From Thermococcus celericrescens (GTDB lineage: Archaea; Methanobacteriota_B; Thermococci; Thermococcales; Thermococcaceae), in contig NZ_LLYW01000008.1 of assembly GCF_001484195.1 (NCBI RefSeq), forward strand, positions 1 to 64,000: 64,000 bases of DNA, given 5' to 3'. A program made the translations under genes and the position numbers. The notes beneath the pieces are model-generated. The model was not told where the DNA came from, searched no databases, and saw nothing but the letters and a program-made list of their open reading frames with translations. Positions 52,567 through 60,356 of this stretch are shown in pieces. Each line of letters starts with the position of its first letter. Position 1 is the stretch's first letter.

Positions 52567-53567
52567 GGCAGGACCTCCTCTATCCTGAGTCCCTCGCGGC
52601 TTATCCTCGTTATCATCGGCGTTCCGCCGGCTATCGTTATGGCAGTTGCAACTTCGCTCTGGTTCTCCGGGGCCAGGGCGTACATGCAGCCGCCGCCACC
52701 TGCACCGGTTATCTTTGCTCCTATTGCCCCGGCAACCCTCGCGGCGTAGACCAGCTCGCTGAGCTTTTTCGTTGAAACTCCGAGGGCGTCTAGGAGGCCG
52801 TGATTGAGGTTCATGAGCCTTCCGAGCCGGGTGAAGCGGAGCTCCTCGTCGAGGTCAGAGGTTATAACGTCGCGGGCCTTCTCGACTATCTTGCCCATCG
52901 CAACGAGCACCGGTTCTATAACCTCTGGCATCTCCTCGTAGGTTCTCCTCACCATAGCCACGAGCTCCTTTGTTGAACCGCTCGAACCCGTGTAGCCGAC
53001 GACTATGGGCAACTCCATGAAGGGCAGGTGCTCGAAGTCCCCCTTCTCGTAGTGGATGAAGCCGCCTATGGCCGAAACCGTTGGGTCTATACCGCTCGAT
53101 GCCCCCTGGACGAGGAGTTCGACCTTATGGCCGAGCTTTCCTATCTCCTCGTTGGTCAGCTCAAGGCCGAGCAGTTTTGAGACCGCACCGATGGTCGCAA
53201 CGGCAACCGCAGCGGATGAGCCGAGGCCAGCACCGACAGGAATTTGAGATGTTATCGAGACGGTTACACCCTTACCGTTCGCATCTGCCTCCTCCCTCAC
53301 CAGCTCTATGGCCTGACGGACGTAGCTGAGGACTTCAGCGGCCTTTCCGTAGTCGCTCTCGAAGTAAATCTCGTCCTCGGAGAAGGATACCGTAAGGCCC
53401 GGAACGCGTATGTCCTTGGCCTCTATCTTTATCGCACCCCTATCGTTGAACCCTGCCCACACATAGGTTCTGAGGTCTATAGCTGCGGCTATCGCTGGTT
53501 TACCGTAAACGACGCTGTGCTCGCCGAAGAGTATAATTTTAGCCGGGGCAGATGCCAAAACCCTCAT
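52563..53567 (-). CDS. mvk: Mevalonate kinase
   Basis: 334 residues of the GHMP kinase family. Motif 1 is [20 protein letters not shown], motif 2 is [16 protein letters not shown] and motif 3 is [14 protein letters not shown]. It phosphorylates mevalonate, the entry to archaeal isoprenoid synthesis. ATG 53567 follows GGAGGGT and overlaps the stop of the mini-HEPN frame (ATGA). It therefore forms one tightly packed unit MNT - mini-HEPN - mvk - ipk. Confidence 0.96.
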   Translation of the reverse strand: MRVLASAPAKIILFGEHSVVYGKPAIAAAIDLRTYVWAGFNDRGAIKIEAKDIRVPGLTVSFSEDEIYFESDYGKAAEVLSYVRQAIELVREEADANGKGVTVSITSQIPVGAGLGSSAAVAVATIGAVSKLLGLELTNEEIGKLGHKVELLVQGASSGIDPTVSAIGGFIHYEKGDFEHLPFMELPIVVGYTGSSGSTKELVAMVRRTYEEMPEVIEPVLVAMGKIVEKARDVITSDLDEELRFTRLGRLMNLNHGLLDALGVSTKKLSELVYAARVAGAIGAKITGAGGGGCMYALAPENQSEVATAITIAGGTPMITRISREGLRIEEVLP

Positions 53568-53686
53568 TTTTGACCCTCCAGGAGCTTTGTCATGACGTTT
53601 TCCAACTCATCGAGCTCGTTCTGAATCGTGTACCAGACAAGCGAGAGGTCAACGCCGAAATAAGCATGAATTAACTTATCTCTCAT
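53564..53686 (-). CDS. Truncated HEPN (DUF86-type) protein, 40 residues
   Basis: The frame starts [18 protein letters not shown] and ends LLEGQK. This is the C-terminal end of HEPN/DUF86 toxins, including the R-x4-H motif (Arg2...His7), but the usual ~70-80 N-terminal residues are missing. Its ATG overlaps the MNT stop (ATGA), a GAGGTGA binding site lies eight bases upstream, and its stop overlaps the mvk start. It is thus a remnant that still has all signals for translation. Whether it is functional is unknown. Confidence 0.68.
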   Translation of the reverse strand: MRDKLIHAYFGVDLSLVWYTIQNELDELENVMTKLLEGQK

Positions 53687-53991
53687 ACGTATTTCACCTC
53701 TTTAAGAATCCGTTCCCTGATGCGTCTCTTCAGGGCCCCCTTGGTTACAAGGTCAACCTTAACTCCCAGCAGTTCTTCGAGGTATTCCTGTAAGCGGAGG
53801 AAGGTTATCATCCTTACGGGACGCTCAAATTCGACGAAAATGTCGACGTCACTGTCTTCCCTCTGCTCGTTCCGGGAATAGGAGCCAAAAACGCCAATAC
53901 GCTTAACACAATATTTTTCACTCAGTTCCTTCCTGTGAGCACGCAGGATTTTTTGAACATCCACAAGTGTTTTAACGCGTGTGGCCTGCAT
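53683..53991 (-). CDS. MNT-type minimal nucleotidyltransferase
   Basis: 102 residues with the polymerase-beta-like motif GSYSRNEQREDSDVD (G-S-x10-D-x-D, Asp48 and Asp50) and a conserved basic C-terminus. Such proteins pair with HEPN partners in MNT-HEPN toxin-antitoxin modules, where MNT can adenylylate the HEPN toxin. Here the partner is reduced to 40 residues. ATG 53991 has only a weak upstream site. It shares a short gap with the MEMO gene, upstream on the same strand. Confidence 0.85.
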   Translation of the reverse strand: MQATRVKTLVDVQKILRAHRKELSEKYCVKRIGVFGSYSRNEQREDSDVDIFVEFERPVRMITFLRLQEYLEELLGVKVDLVTKGALKRRIRERILKEVKYV

Positions 53992-54028
53992 GGTAGAAAA
54001 TAAGAAAAGTCCCTTATCACCCTTTCGT

Positions 54029-54910
54029 TCACTTCCTTATCACGATGCTCGCGTAGCCGACGATGGCATCGGTGCTCCTGCTGACCTCGAAGCTCGTCGT
54101 GTAGTGCAACAGTTCTGCCTCAAGCGCTCCGGCAAAGCGGGAATAAACCATCGCAGTTCCGACTCCCCCAGGCCCGCACATGGTGTGGTTCATATCCCTC
54201 AGTTCCCTAAACATGCCCTTAACGTCGAAGTCGAGGATTCTCCTTATTACGCGGAAGTCCCACTCCTTTATCCGGTGGGGGAGCTCGCTCGCCCTCGCCC
54301 TGAAGGGCACGTAGCCGTACATTGGGCCGTAGTGCATGAAGTCGGTGCTCGCTACCACAACAACGTCCCTGCCGAGCTCCCTGGAGGCCTCAAAGACAGC
54401 CTTTCCGAGGTCTTCGGAAACCTCCTCGTCCTGAATGCCGAGGGCTATTGGAACTATTCTAACTTCCTTCCCGGCGAGCTCGCTGAGGTACTGGATGAAC
54501 GGGAGCTGAACCTCTATCGAGTGCTCGTATTTGTGGGCCAGCTCATCGAGGTCGGCTATGCCAGAGAGCTTCGCTATAGCTTTGGCCATCTCGGAATCAA
54601 CCTCGACGTCACCGAGCGGTGTGCGCCACTTTCCGGCCGGGTAGACCGCTATCGGAGAGCCCAGGCCGGTGTGATTCGGGCCGAGGATTACGAACGTTTC
54701 AGGAAAACCGTCCTCGAATATCGCCCTGTAGGTTCTCGAAGCCGTGTAGCCCGAAAAGACATAACCCGCATGCGGTGCAACTCCGGCCGTGATCCGTCTC
54801 TCGCTTCCCTCCTCGCCAAGGTTGCTGAAGAACTCCTCCAGCATCTCGATGAGCGCTTTGCCCGATGGATAGAAGCCACCGGCAACGGCAGGATACCTTA
54901 CCTCCGCCAT
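54029..54910 (-). CDS. MEMO family protein (AmmeMemoRadiSam system protein B)
   Basis: 293 residues of the MEMO family. [51 protein letters not shown] and STDFMHYGP include the conserved histidines and Cys that place it with nonheme dioxygenase-like folds. MEMO proteins occur with AMMECR1 and radical SAM partners in an uncharacterised pathway; neither partner is in this window. ATG 54910 follows GGGGGTGAG. Confidence 0.92.
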   Translation of the reverse strand: MAEVRYPAVAGGFYPSGKALIEMLEEFFSNLGEEGSERRITAGVAPHAGYVFSGYTASRTYRAIFEDGFPETFVILGPNHTGLGSPIAVYPAGKWRTPLGDVEVDSEMAKAIAKLSGIADLDELAHKYEHSIEVQLPFIQYLSELAGKEVRIVPIALGIQDEEVSEDLGKAVFEASRELGRDVVVVASTDFMHYGPMYGYVPFRARASELPHRIKEWDFRVIRRILDFDVKGMFRELRDMNHTMCGPGGVGTAMVYSRFAGALEAELLHYTTSFEVSRSTDAIVGYASIVIRK

Positions 54911-54944
54911 TCTCTCACCCCCAGCAATTTTTGGGATTCAATCC

Positions 54945-56009
54945 TTAAATACCTTCAACCGTCTTTAGCCCGGAGCCTGTAAGCGGGAGGAGCACTCTCG
55001 ACCCGCCCTCAATCTCCCCCGATTCCATTAGCTTCCAGAGCGCCGCGAGAACCACCGCGGAGGTCGGCTCGACGAGGAAGCCATGTCTTTTGAGCCAGTT
55101 GAGCGCGCCTATTGTTTCAAGCTCATCCACACTTACGCACAGGCCGTTGGTTTCCTTAAGTGCCCTCTTCATCTCATGAAGCCGGGGAGGTTCAGGAATC
55201 GTTATACCCTCCGCAGTGTCGTTCTTCATTGATGAGCGCTCGCAGAGGCTCTCGTAGCCCGAAGCCTGAACAGCCACAAGTCTTGGGAGCCTATCAATTT
55301 CACCCATGTCCTTAAGTTCATTAAACCCCTTCCAAAGGCCGAGGAAGAGCGTCCCGCTGCCCACCGGCGATAGGACGTAGTCGGGAACGCCGAGTTGCTC
55401 GTAGGTCTCGAAGGCGACCGTCTTTGTTCCCTCGATGAAGTATGGATTGAGCCAGTGGGAGACGTAGGTCAGACCGCTCCGCTCCGCGAACTCCACTGCC
55501 CTCTCGTGAACAGCCATCCTGTCGCCGTCGACGAAATGCATCACCGCTCCAAGGCGCTGGAGGAGTGAGAGCTTTCCGGGGCTTGTATCGTAGGAAACGA
55601 ACCCATGAACCCTGATCCCAGAAGCGAGGCCGTAGAGGGCAAAGCTCAGGGCGGCGTTTCCGGAGCTGTCGAGGACGACCTCGGTGATGCCCTCCTCCCT
55701 CAGCTTCGCCACCGTCACGTAGGTGCCCCTGTCCTTAAAGGAGCCGGTTGGCTGGAGGTATTCGAGCTTGAAGAACCCACTGACTTGGCCGATCCGAAGG
55801 GCGCTCACAGGGGTTATCGCCGGCGTTGCTGGAGGGAGGTAATCCTCGTCCACCGGAAGGAAATTGAGGTAGCGCCGCATATCAATATGGGGCCTGAGGC
55901 TACCAAAGAAATCGACGTAGTCCCTCTCCACAAGCAGAGTGCCGCCGCAGTCACAGGTCAGGCGAAACGTCTCAGGGTACACCTTTCCGCAGTGTGAACA
56001 GACGAGCAT
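54945..56009 (-). CDS. Threonine-synthase-like PLP enzyme
   Basis: 354 residues. An N-terminal zinc ribbon (Cys4, Cys7, Cys19, Cys21) precedes a fold-type-II PLP domain. The PLP lysine is Lys92 in LQPTGSFKDRGTYVTV and the phosphate loop is SPVGSGTLFLG. Threonine synthase makes threonine from O-phosphohomoserine; related archaeal paralogues have other substrates, so the reaction is provisional. ATG 56009 follows GGGTGGTACC. It has the lysine that the paralogue at 8327-9658 lacks. Confidence 0.85.
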   Translation of the reverse strand: MLVCSHCGKVYPETFRLTCDCGGTLLVERDYVDFFGSLRPHIDMRRYLNFLPVDEDYLPPATPAITPVSALRIGQVSGFFKLEYLQPTGSFKDRGTYVTVAKLREEGITEVVLDSSGNAALSFALYGLASGIRVHGFVSYDTSPGKLSLLQRLGAVMHFVDGDRMAVHERAVEFAERSGLTYVSHWLNPYFIEGTKTVAFETYEQLGVPDYVLSPVGSGTLFLGLWKGFNELKDMGEIDRLPRLVAVQASGYESLCERSSMKNDTAEGITIPEPPRLHEMKRALKETNGLCVSVDELETIGALNWLKRHGFLVEPTSAVVLAALWKLMESGEIEGGSRVLLPLTGSGLKTVEGI

Positions 56010-56078
56010 GGTACCACCCAAGGGTTTTTAGGTTCCGGCGGCAATACATAACGCACAGAGAATAAAAAGGTGGTTGCC

Positions 56079-56912
56079 ATGGTTGAGAAGTTCGTTTCAG
56101 CCGAGAGACCCCAGACGGAAGAGGGTTATCAGTATCACATAGCCTGCAAGCCGGGGGACGTTTCGAGGTACGTCCTCCTGCCGGGAGACCCCGAGAGGGT
56201 GCCAAAGATAAGCTCCCTCTGGGACGAGGCGAGGGAGATAGCATTCCACAGGGAATACAGAACGCACACCGGAAAGTACAAAGGCGTGCCGATAAGCGTG
56301 ATCTCGACGGGAATAGGCGGCCCCTCGACGGCGATAGCGGTAGAGGAGCTGGCCGCGATAGGCGCGGACACATTCATCCGCGTTGGCTCCACCGGTGCAA
56401 TCCAGCCGGGAATGGAAATCGGAGACCTAATTATAGCGAAGGCCGCCGTGAGGCTTGAGGGGACATCGAAGCAGTATGTCCGCATTGAGTATCCTGCCGT
56501 TGCGGACCTCGAAGTTACCCTCGCCCTTATCGAGGCCGCGGAGACTTTGGGCGTGCGCTACCACATCGGTATCACCGCCTCGACCGACAGCTTCTACCTC
56601 GGCCAGGGAAGGCAGGGACTCAAGGGCTACTTCCCGAGCTTTGCGAAGAACATAATGGACGACCTGAGGCAGGCCAACGTCACCAACTTCGAGATGGAGG
56701 CCGCGACGCTCTACACACTTTCCAGCATCTACGGGCTGAGGGCCGGCTGCGTCTGCTCCGTCTTCGCCAACAGGGTAACCAACGAGTTCGGCAAGGCCGG
56801 GGAGAAGGAGGCCGCCCTCGTTGCCAGCGAGGCCGTAAAGATACTCGCGGAGTGGGACGAGGAGAAAGAGAGGGCAGGAAAGAAAGTCTGGTTCCCGGGG
56901 CTGAGGGGTTGA
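56079..56912 (+). CDS. udp: Uridine phosphorylase
   Basis: 277 residues of the PNP/UDP family. Motifs are VLLPGDPERVPKI near the start, STGIGGPSTAIAVEEL, RVGSTGAIQPG and the substrate region NFEMEAATLYTLSSIYGLRAG. It cleaves uridine with phosphate for pyrimidine salvage. ATG 56079 is four bases after AAGGTGGT; GTG 56070 overlaps it. The helical-repeat gene follows one base after the stop, suggesting cotranscription. Confidence 0.9.
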   Translation: MVEKFVSAERPQTEEGYQYHIACKPGDVSRYVLLPGDPERVPKISSLWDEAREIAFHREYRTHTGKYKGVPISVISTGIGGPSTAIAVEELAAIGADTFIRVGSTGAIQPGMEIGDLIIAKAAVRLEGTSKQYVRIEYPAVADLEVTLALIEAAETLGVRYHIGITASTDSFYLGQGRQGLKGYFPSFAKNIMDDLRQANVTNFEMEAATLYTLSSIYGLRAGCVCSVFANRVTNEFGKAGEKEAALVASEAVKILAEWDEEKERAGKKVWFPGLRG

Positions 56913-56913
56913 T

Positions 56914-57996
56914 ATGGACACAAAACTCCTCACCGTCAAAAGCCTGCTAGCAGAGAGAAAACGTGAAGAGGCCCTAAACATTGCAGAGGACATAACCGAC
57001 AGATACTGGCGCGACTACGCCCTCAAATGGGTGGCCGAGGCCTACGCCGAAAACCCCGAGAGGGCCCTGGAGATAGCCCAAAGAATCGTGGCCCCCACCA
57101 TAAGAGACGAGGCCCTGCGCTCCCTCTCGTATTTATTTTCAAAGGCGGGGAACTTCAAAGCAGCCCTCGAGGCAGCGAGGATGATAACAAATCAGTTCAC
57201 ACGGAAAAAGGCATTTAGGACTGTGAGCAACTACCTCGCAAAGAGCATCATACAGAAAGGCGTTTCGGAGGTAAGGCTGAGTGAGCTCGATCTCACTGAC
57301 CGCGACATCGAGGATCTGAAGCCCCTCCCGTACGGACTGGCGTACAAGGACGGAAAGATAATGCCGGGCGCCAAAATTCTGCCGATCAAAGGCGAGATGA
57401 AAATGGGGATAATACCGCGGTTTGAAAAAAGGCTCGAGGGCAGAACCCCTCCAAAGCCGGTTTTCGCGGGAGAAAATACCGAGAAAACCGAGTACGTCTC
57501 AGAGTACATACTCAAGCTCATCGATGAGGGAGACCTCGAGGAGGCAAGGAAACTCGCCAAGGGGCTGGCCGAGCCCATGAGAAGCGCCCTGCTGGAAGAG
57601 ATTGGAATGAGGTATCTCGAAAGGGGCAACGTTGAGACCGCTGAGAAGATATTCGAGGAACTGGTGCGAGCGGACATGCTGGGGGCAGCACTGATTGGGC
57701 TTCACCCTGAGGACGAAAACAGGATACCGTACTATCTCTCCAAGGTGTACAACCCCGCGACCAGACTTTTGGTTATCTACGAAGCCACAAAGAGGAAGGG
57801 TGTGAGGGAGGACTTCCTTAGAAGAACCCTTCTCTGGGCCACGGATGAATGGAAGCTCGGCAGGATTTTGAAGTTCCTGGCGTTTGAAATGCTGAACGAA
57901 GCTAAACGTACCGGCGATGATGGCCTGAGAAAAACCTCAAAAAGCCTCTTCGAGCTGGGAAAACGCATAGAGAATGGTTCACTCATTAAGTCGTGA
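56914..57996 (+). CDS. Helical-repeat (TPR-like) protein
   Basis: 360 residues, predicted mostly helical. Helix pairs resembling TPR units recur at both ends: AERKREEALNIAEDI, ENPERALEIAQRI, KAGNFKAALEAARM, then EGDLEEARKLAKG and RGNVETAEKIFEEL. The middle (~125-180) is a Pro-rich non-repeat segment. No catalytic motif is seen, so it is probably a scaffold. It starts one base after the udp stop. Its repeats resemble in style those of the protein at 62662-63963, which may be a distant paralogue. Confidence 0.72.
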   Translation: MDTKLLTVKSLLAERKREEALNIAEDITDRYWRDYALKWVAEAYAENPERALEIAQRIVAPTIRDEALRSLSYLFSKAGNFKAALEAARMITNQFTRKKAFRTVSNYLAKSIIQKGVSEVRLSELDLTDRDIEDLKPLPYGLAYKDGKIMPGAKILPIKGEMKMGIIPRFEKRLEGRTPPKPVFAGENTEKTEYVSEYILKLIDEGDLEEARKLAKGLAEPMRSALLEEIGMRYLERGNVETAEKIFEELVRADMLGAALIGLHPEDENRIPYYLSKVYNPATRLLVIYEATKRKGVREDFLRRTLLWATDEWKLGRILKFLAFEMLNEAKRTGDDGLRKTSKSLFELGKRIENGSLIKS

Positions 57997-58050
57997 ACTT
58001 TTTTGAATGGACATTCAGAGGAACATGCCAGCGGTTAGAACAGGGGATTG

Positions 58051-58128
58051 TGGCGCCCCGGCGGGGATTCGAACCCCGGACCTCAAGGTCCGCAGCCTTG
58101 CGCCCTATCCAGACTAGGCCACCGGGGC
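58051..58128 (-). tRNA. tRNA-Arg (anticodon GCG)
   Basis: The minus strand shows acceptor GCCCCGG pairing with CCGGGGC, discriminator G and encoded CCA (58051-58053). The anticodon stem CAAGG/CCUUG encloses CUGCGGA, giving GCG for arginine CGC/CGU codons. The T arm CGGGG-UUCGAAU-CCCCG is canonical. Box A (TTTATAAAG, minus strand, about 58159-58167) lies about 35 bp upstream. Confidence 0.95.
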
Positions 58129-58234
58129 ACTTGCCAGCTAAACCTTCCCGGAAACGCTTTATAAATTTAACCGTCCCGCGGGACCGAAAGATTTATAAAT
58201 CACCCGCAGGTGAGTATGTAACGGGCCGCGGAGT

Positions 58235-58312
58235 GCGGTGGTAGTCTAGCCTGGTCTAGGACAGCGGCCTGCCACGCCGCTGGCCCGGGTTCAAATCCCG
58301 GCCACCGCACCA
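58235..58312 (+). tRNA. tRNA-Gly (anticodon GCC)
   Basis: Acceptor GCGGUGG pairs with CCACCGC, followed by discriminator A and encoded CCA (58310-58312). The anticodon stem GCGGC/GCCGC encloses CUGCCAC, giving GCC. The T arm is CCGGG-UUCAAAU-CCCGG. Box A (ATTTATAAATC, about 58190-58200) lies about 35 bp upstream. It is divergent from tRNA-Arg, and each gene has its own box A. Confidence 0.95.
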
Positions 58313-58322
58313 CCATTCTAAC

Positions 58323-58640
58323 AAACTTCGCGCAGGCGAAGTTTGACCAAGGTTTGTAGCTCCTTCTTGAAGTTCCAAGTTCTTAAGCGGTTTCTCATTA
58401 AGGGTGCATTTGAAGATGGAGAACCTGCGGGATTGCTTTCTTTTGGCGTGGGTTTGACTTTTAAAAAGACGCCCGAAGGGCGTCAAAGAGGAGTAAACCC
58501 CCTGTAAATGGCTTCTTTTATAGGGTTCTAGCTCGGAGGGGGAAGCTTTAAGTTGGAAACTAAAGCATGAGGACACCTCAAGCGAGGAGTTACCAGCTTT
58601 TGGTGAAGCTTTTCCCAAAAGCTTCCTTCGGCTTGCCTTT
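58323..58640 (+). repeat. tRNA-3'-flanking repeat, copy 2
   Basis: Directly 3' of tRNA-Gly, this matches the stretch after tRNA-Pro (6883-7165). It begins with an 8-bp hairpin AAACTTCG-CGCAGG-CGAAGTTT (58323-58344), then TTTGTAGCTCC, CCAAGTTCTTAAGCGGTTTC, a GACGCCC-GAA-GGGCGTC hairpin (about 58485-58501), CCCCTGTAAATGG and TTGGTGAAGCTTTTC. No open frame is convincing. The two first hairpins have the same geometry with compensating base changes, which suggests a folded RNA or a conserved recombination feature. Confidence 0.6.
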
Positions 58641-58708
58641 AAAATCAGAGGTTTCAAAGTTTGAACGCCCACTCGACTATCGTCTTGTTACTTTTCGACA
58701 CAGTAAAA

Positions 58709-58747
58709 TTTATAAAGTCCAAAGTTCAGTTCACTCCGGCGGGAGTG
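58709..58747 (+). promoter_or_regulatory. TROVE gene promoter with initiator inverted repeat
   Basis: Box A TTTATAAAG (58709-58717) lies in AAAATTTATAAAGTCC. The expected transcript start is near 58738-58740. That point is covered by the perfect inverted repeat CACTCC-GGCG-GGAGTG (58732-58747), which could be an operator or, if transcription starts slightly earlier, a 5'-terminal hairpin. Confidence 0.55.
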
Positions 58748-58749
58748 CA

Positions 58750-58817
58750 GGCGGGGGATACTTCGCTAATCTTGTGCCGACAGATGGTCGGTGGGGGTCT
58801 ATCCCCCATCCCCCGCC
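58750..58817 (+). ncRNA. Cloverleaf-like RNA structure upstream of TROVE gene (candidate Y-RNA-like or cis-regulatory RNA)
   Basis: GGCGGGGGAT (58750-58759) pairs perfectly with ATCCCCCGCC (58808-58817), a 10-bp closing stem. Inside are CCGAC-AGATG-GTCGG (58777-58791) and GGGGG-TCTAT-CCCCC (58793-58807). The second hairpin abuts the 3' strand of the closing stem, just as the T arm abuts the acceptor stem in tRNA; a D-arm equivalent is not evident in 58760-58776. It lies between box A and the GTG start of a TROVE protein. TROVE proteins bind Y RNAs, some of which in bacteria have tRNA-like modules, often encoded beside the protein. Separate RNA or leader is undecided. Confidence 0.5.
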
Positions 58818-58841
58818 GATTTTCTCCGCCGGGGTGATAAG

Positions 58842-60323
58842 GTGAAGTTCAACTCCAAGGCGGAGCTTCTCAACTTCGAAGGCGGAAGGAGCTACCGTCC
58901 ACGCCCGGAACTTGAACTCTTCCTGAGGGTCGCAAGCAACTTCGTGAGGGAGCCGAAGTTTTACGTTGGGGCAGACGAGGACCTCGAGGAACTTTTGAAG
59001 GCCTTCGAGAGGGCCATCAAGGCAAATCCCGAGTTCGTGGCAAAGCTCATCGTTTACGCCAGAGAGGAGCTCTTCCTTCGCTCTCTCCCAACCCTCGGAA
59101 CGATTATTCTAGCGAACCATGGGACCTATAAGGGTACTGGAATCCCGAGGAAAGTCGGCGAGAGGGTCCTCACGAGGCCGGATATGCTCACCGAGGCACT
59201 CGCTATGCAGTTTGCCCTCTTCGGGAAGCCCATACCAAACAGCCTGAAGAAAGCCCTAAGAAGTGCAATAACACACTTCGACAGCTACCAGCTTGCCAAG
59301 TACCGTTGCGACCGCTGTCAGGTTAAGCTCAAGGACGTCATCCTCCTTACGCACCCGAAGCCAAGGGATAAGGCACAGGAGGGGGATTTCAGGGCGCTCA
59401 TTGAAGGGAAACTTAAGAACACCCGCACGTGGGAGGCCAAGGTCTCCACCGAGGGCTCCACGAGGGAAACCTGGGAGGAGATCCTCGACGAGTTCATCAG
59501 GTATAAGCAGGTCTTCGCGCTCCTCAGAAATCTGAGAAATCTCATCGAGCACGAGGTTGATGGGGAGAAGTTCCGAAAGGCCATGAAAATACTCGCCGAC
59601 CCGAAGGAGATGCGCAGGGCGAAGGTTTATCCCTACCGCTATCTGACTGCATACTTCACGCTCAAAAGGATGAAAGTGGACTCGGCGACCCAGGCGGAGA
59701 TGAGAAACGTCGCCATCAAAGTCCTGAGGGAGGCCCTAGAGAAAAGCACTGCGATGCTTCCCGACTTCAAGGGCAGGAACCTTGTGCTCGTGGATGTGAG
59801 CGGTTCAATGGACTTCCCGGTCAGCAGGAGGAGCGCGGTCACCAGGATGATGATATCTGCCTTCTACAGCGCAATTGTGGCCAAGAAGTATGAGACGGCG
59901 ATAGCTGCCTTCGCCAGTGACTACCGCTGGATACCCGCTGGGGAGAGCATCTTTGAAACTGCCGAGAACGTGCTCAGGAGCAACGTGGGCTACGCCACCT
60001 ACGCATACAAGCCGATGGCCGAGGTCCTCAGAAAAAGGGAGCACTTTGACCGGGTGTTCGTGCTCACGGACATGGTGGTCTACTCAGAGGACTACGGCGA
60101 CGACGCCTTCCAGCGCACAGTGAGGAGGTACAGAAAGACGGTCAATCCGGAGATGAGGCTGATAACCTGGGACCTCGCTGGCTACGGCCAAGTTTACCTC
60201 GAAGAGCACGACGTCAGAAACGTCTACATAGGGGGCTTCACCGAGAAGGTCTTCGACCTCGTGAAGCACCTAGAAAAGGGAAACAGAATAGTGGAGGTCA
60301 TAAACGAAAGGGTTTCCATTTGA
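58842..60323 (+). CDS. TROVE-domain (Ro60/Rsr-like) RNA-binding protein with vWA domain
   Basis: 493 residues. Residues ~10-300 match the TROVE HEAT-like ring: FLRSLPTLGTIILANHG, LTEALAMQFALFGKPIPNSLKKAL and KLKDVILLTHPKPRDK, the counterpart of Ro60's KDLLRLSHLKP. Residues ~312-480 form a von Willebrand A domain with an intact MIDAS (LVLVDVSGSMD, Asp318-Ser320-Ser322; VLTD at 407-410). Ro60 binds the ends of misfolded RNAs in its ring and Y RNA on its side, and works with nucleases in RNA quality control. A CxxC (Cys156/Cys159) is unusual. GTG 58842 follows GGGGTGATAAG. Confidence 0.88.
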   Translation: MKFNSKAELLNFEGGRSYRPRPELELFLRVASNFVREPKFYVGADEDLEELLKAFERAIKANPEFVAKLIVYAREELFLRSLPTLGTIILANHGTYKGTGIPRKVGERVLTRPDMLTEALAMQFALFGKPIPNSLKKALRSAITHFDSYQLAKYRCDRCQVKLKDVILLTHPKPRDKAQEGDFRALIEGKLKNTRTWEAKVSTEGSTRETWEEILDEFIRYKQVFALLRNLRNLIEHEVDGEKFRKAMKILADPKEMRRAKVYPYRYLTAYFTLKRMKVDSATQAEMRNVAIKVLREALEKSTAMLPDFKGRNLVLVDVSGSMDFPVSRRSAVTRMMISAFYSAIVAKKYETAIAAFASDYRWIPAGESIFETAENVLRSNVGYATYAYKPMAEVLRKREHFDRVFVLTDMVVYSEDYGDDAFQRTVRRYRKTVNPEMRLITWDLAGYGQVYLEEHDVRNVYIGGFTEKVFDLVKHLEKGNRIVEVINERVSI

Positions 60324-60356
60324 CATTGTTCTTTCGTGCCTTCCTTTGCTCTATTT

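Noticed and set aside
58315..58660. Idea that the tRNA-Gly flank encodes an integrase remnant
   Set aside because: No catalytic Arg-His-x-x-Arg-Tyr pattern could be read in any frame; only non-coding blocks shared with the tRNA-Pro flank were found.
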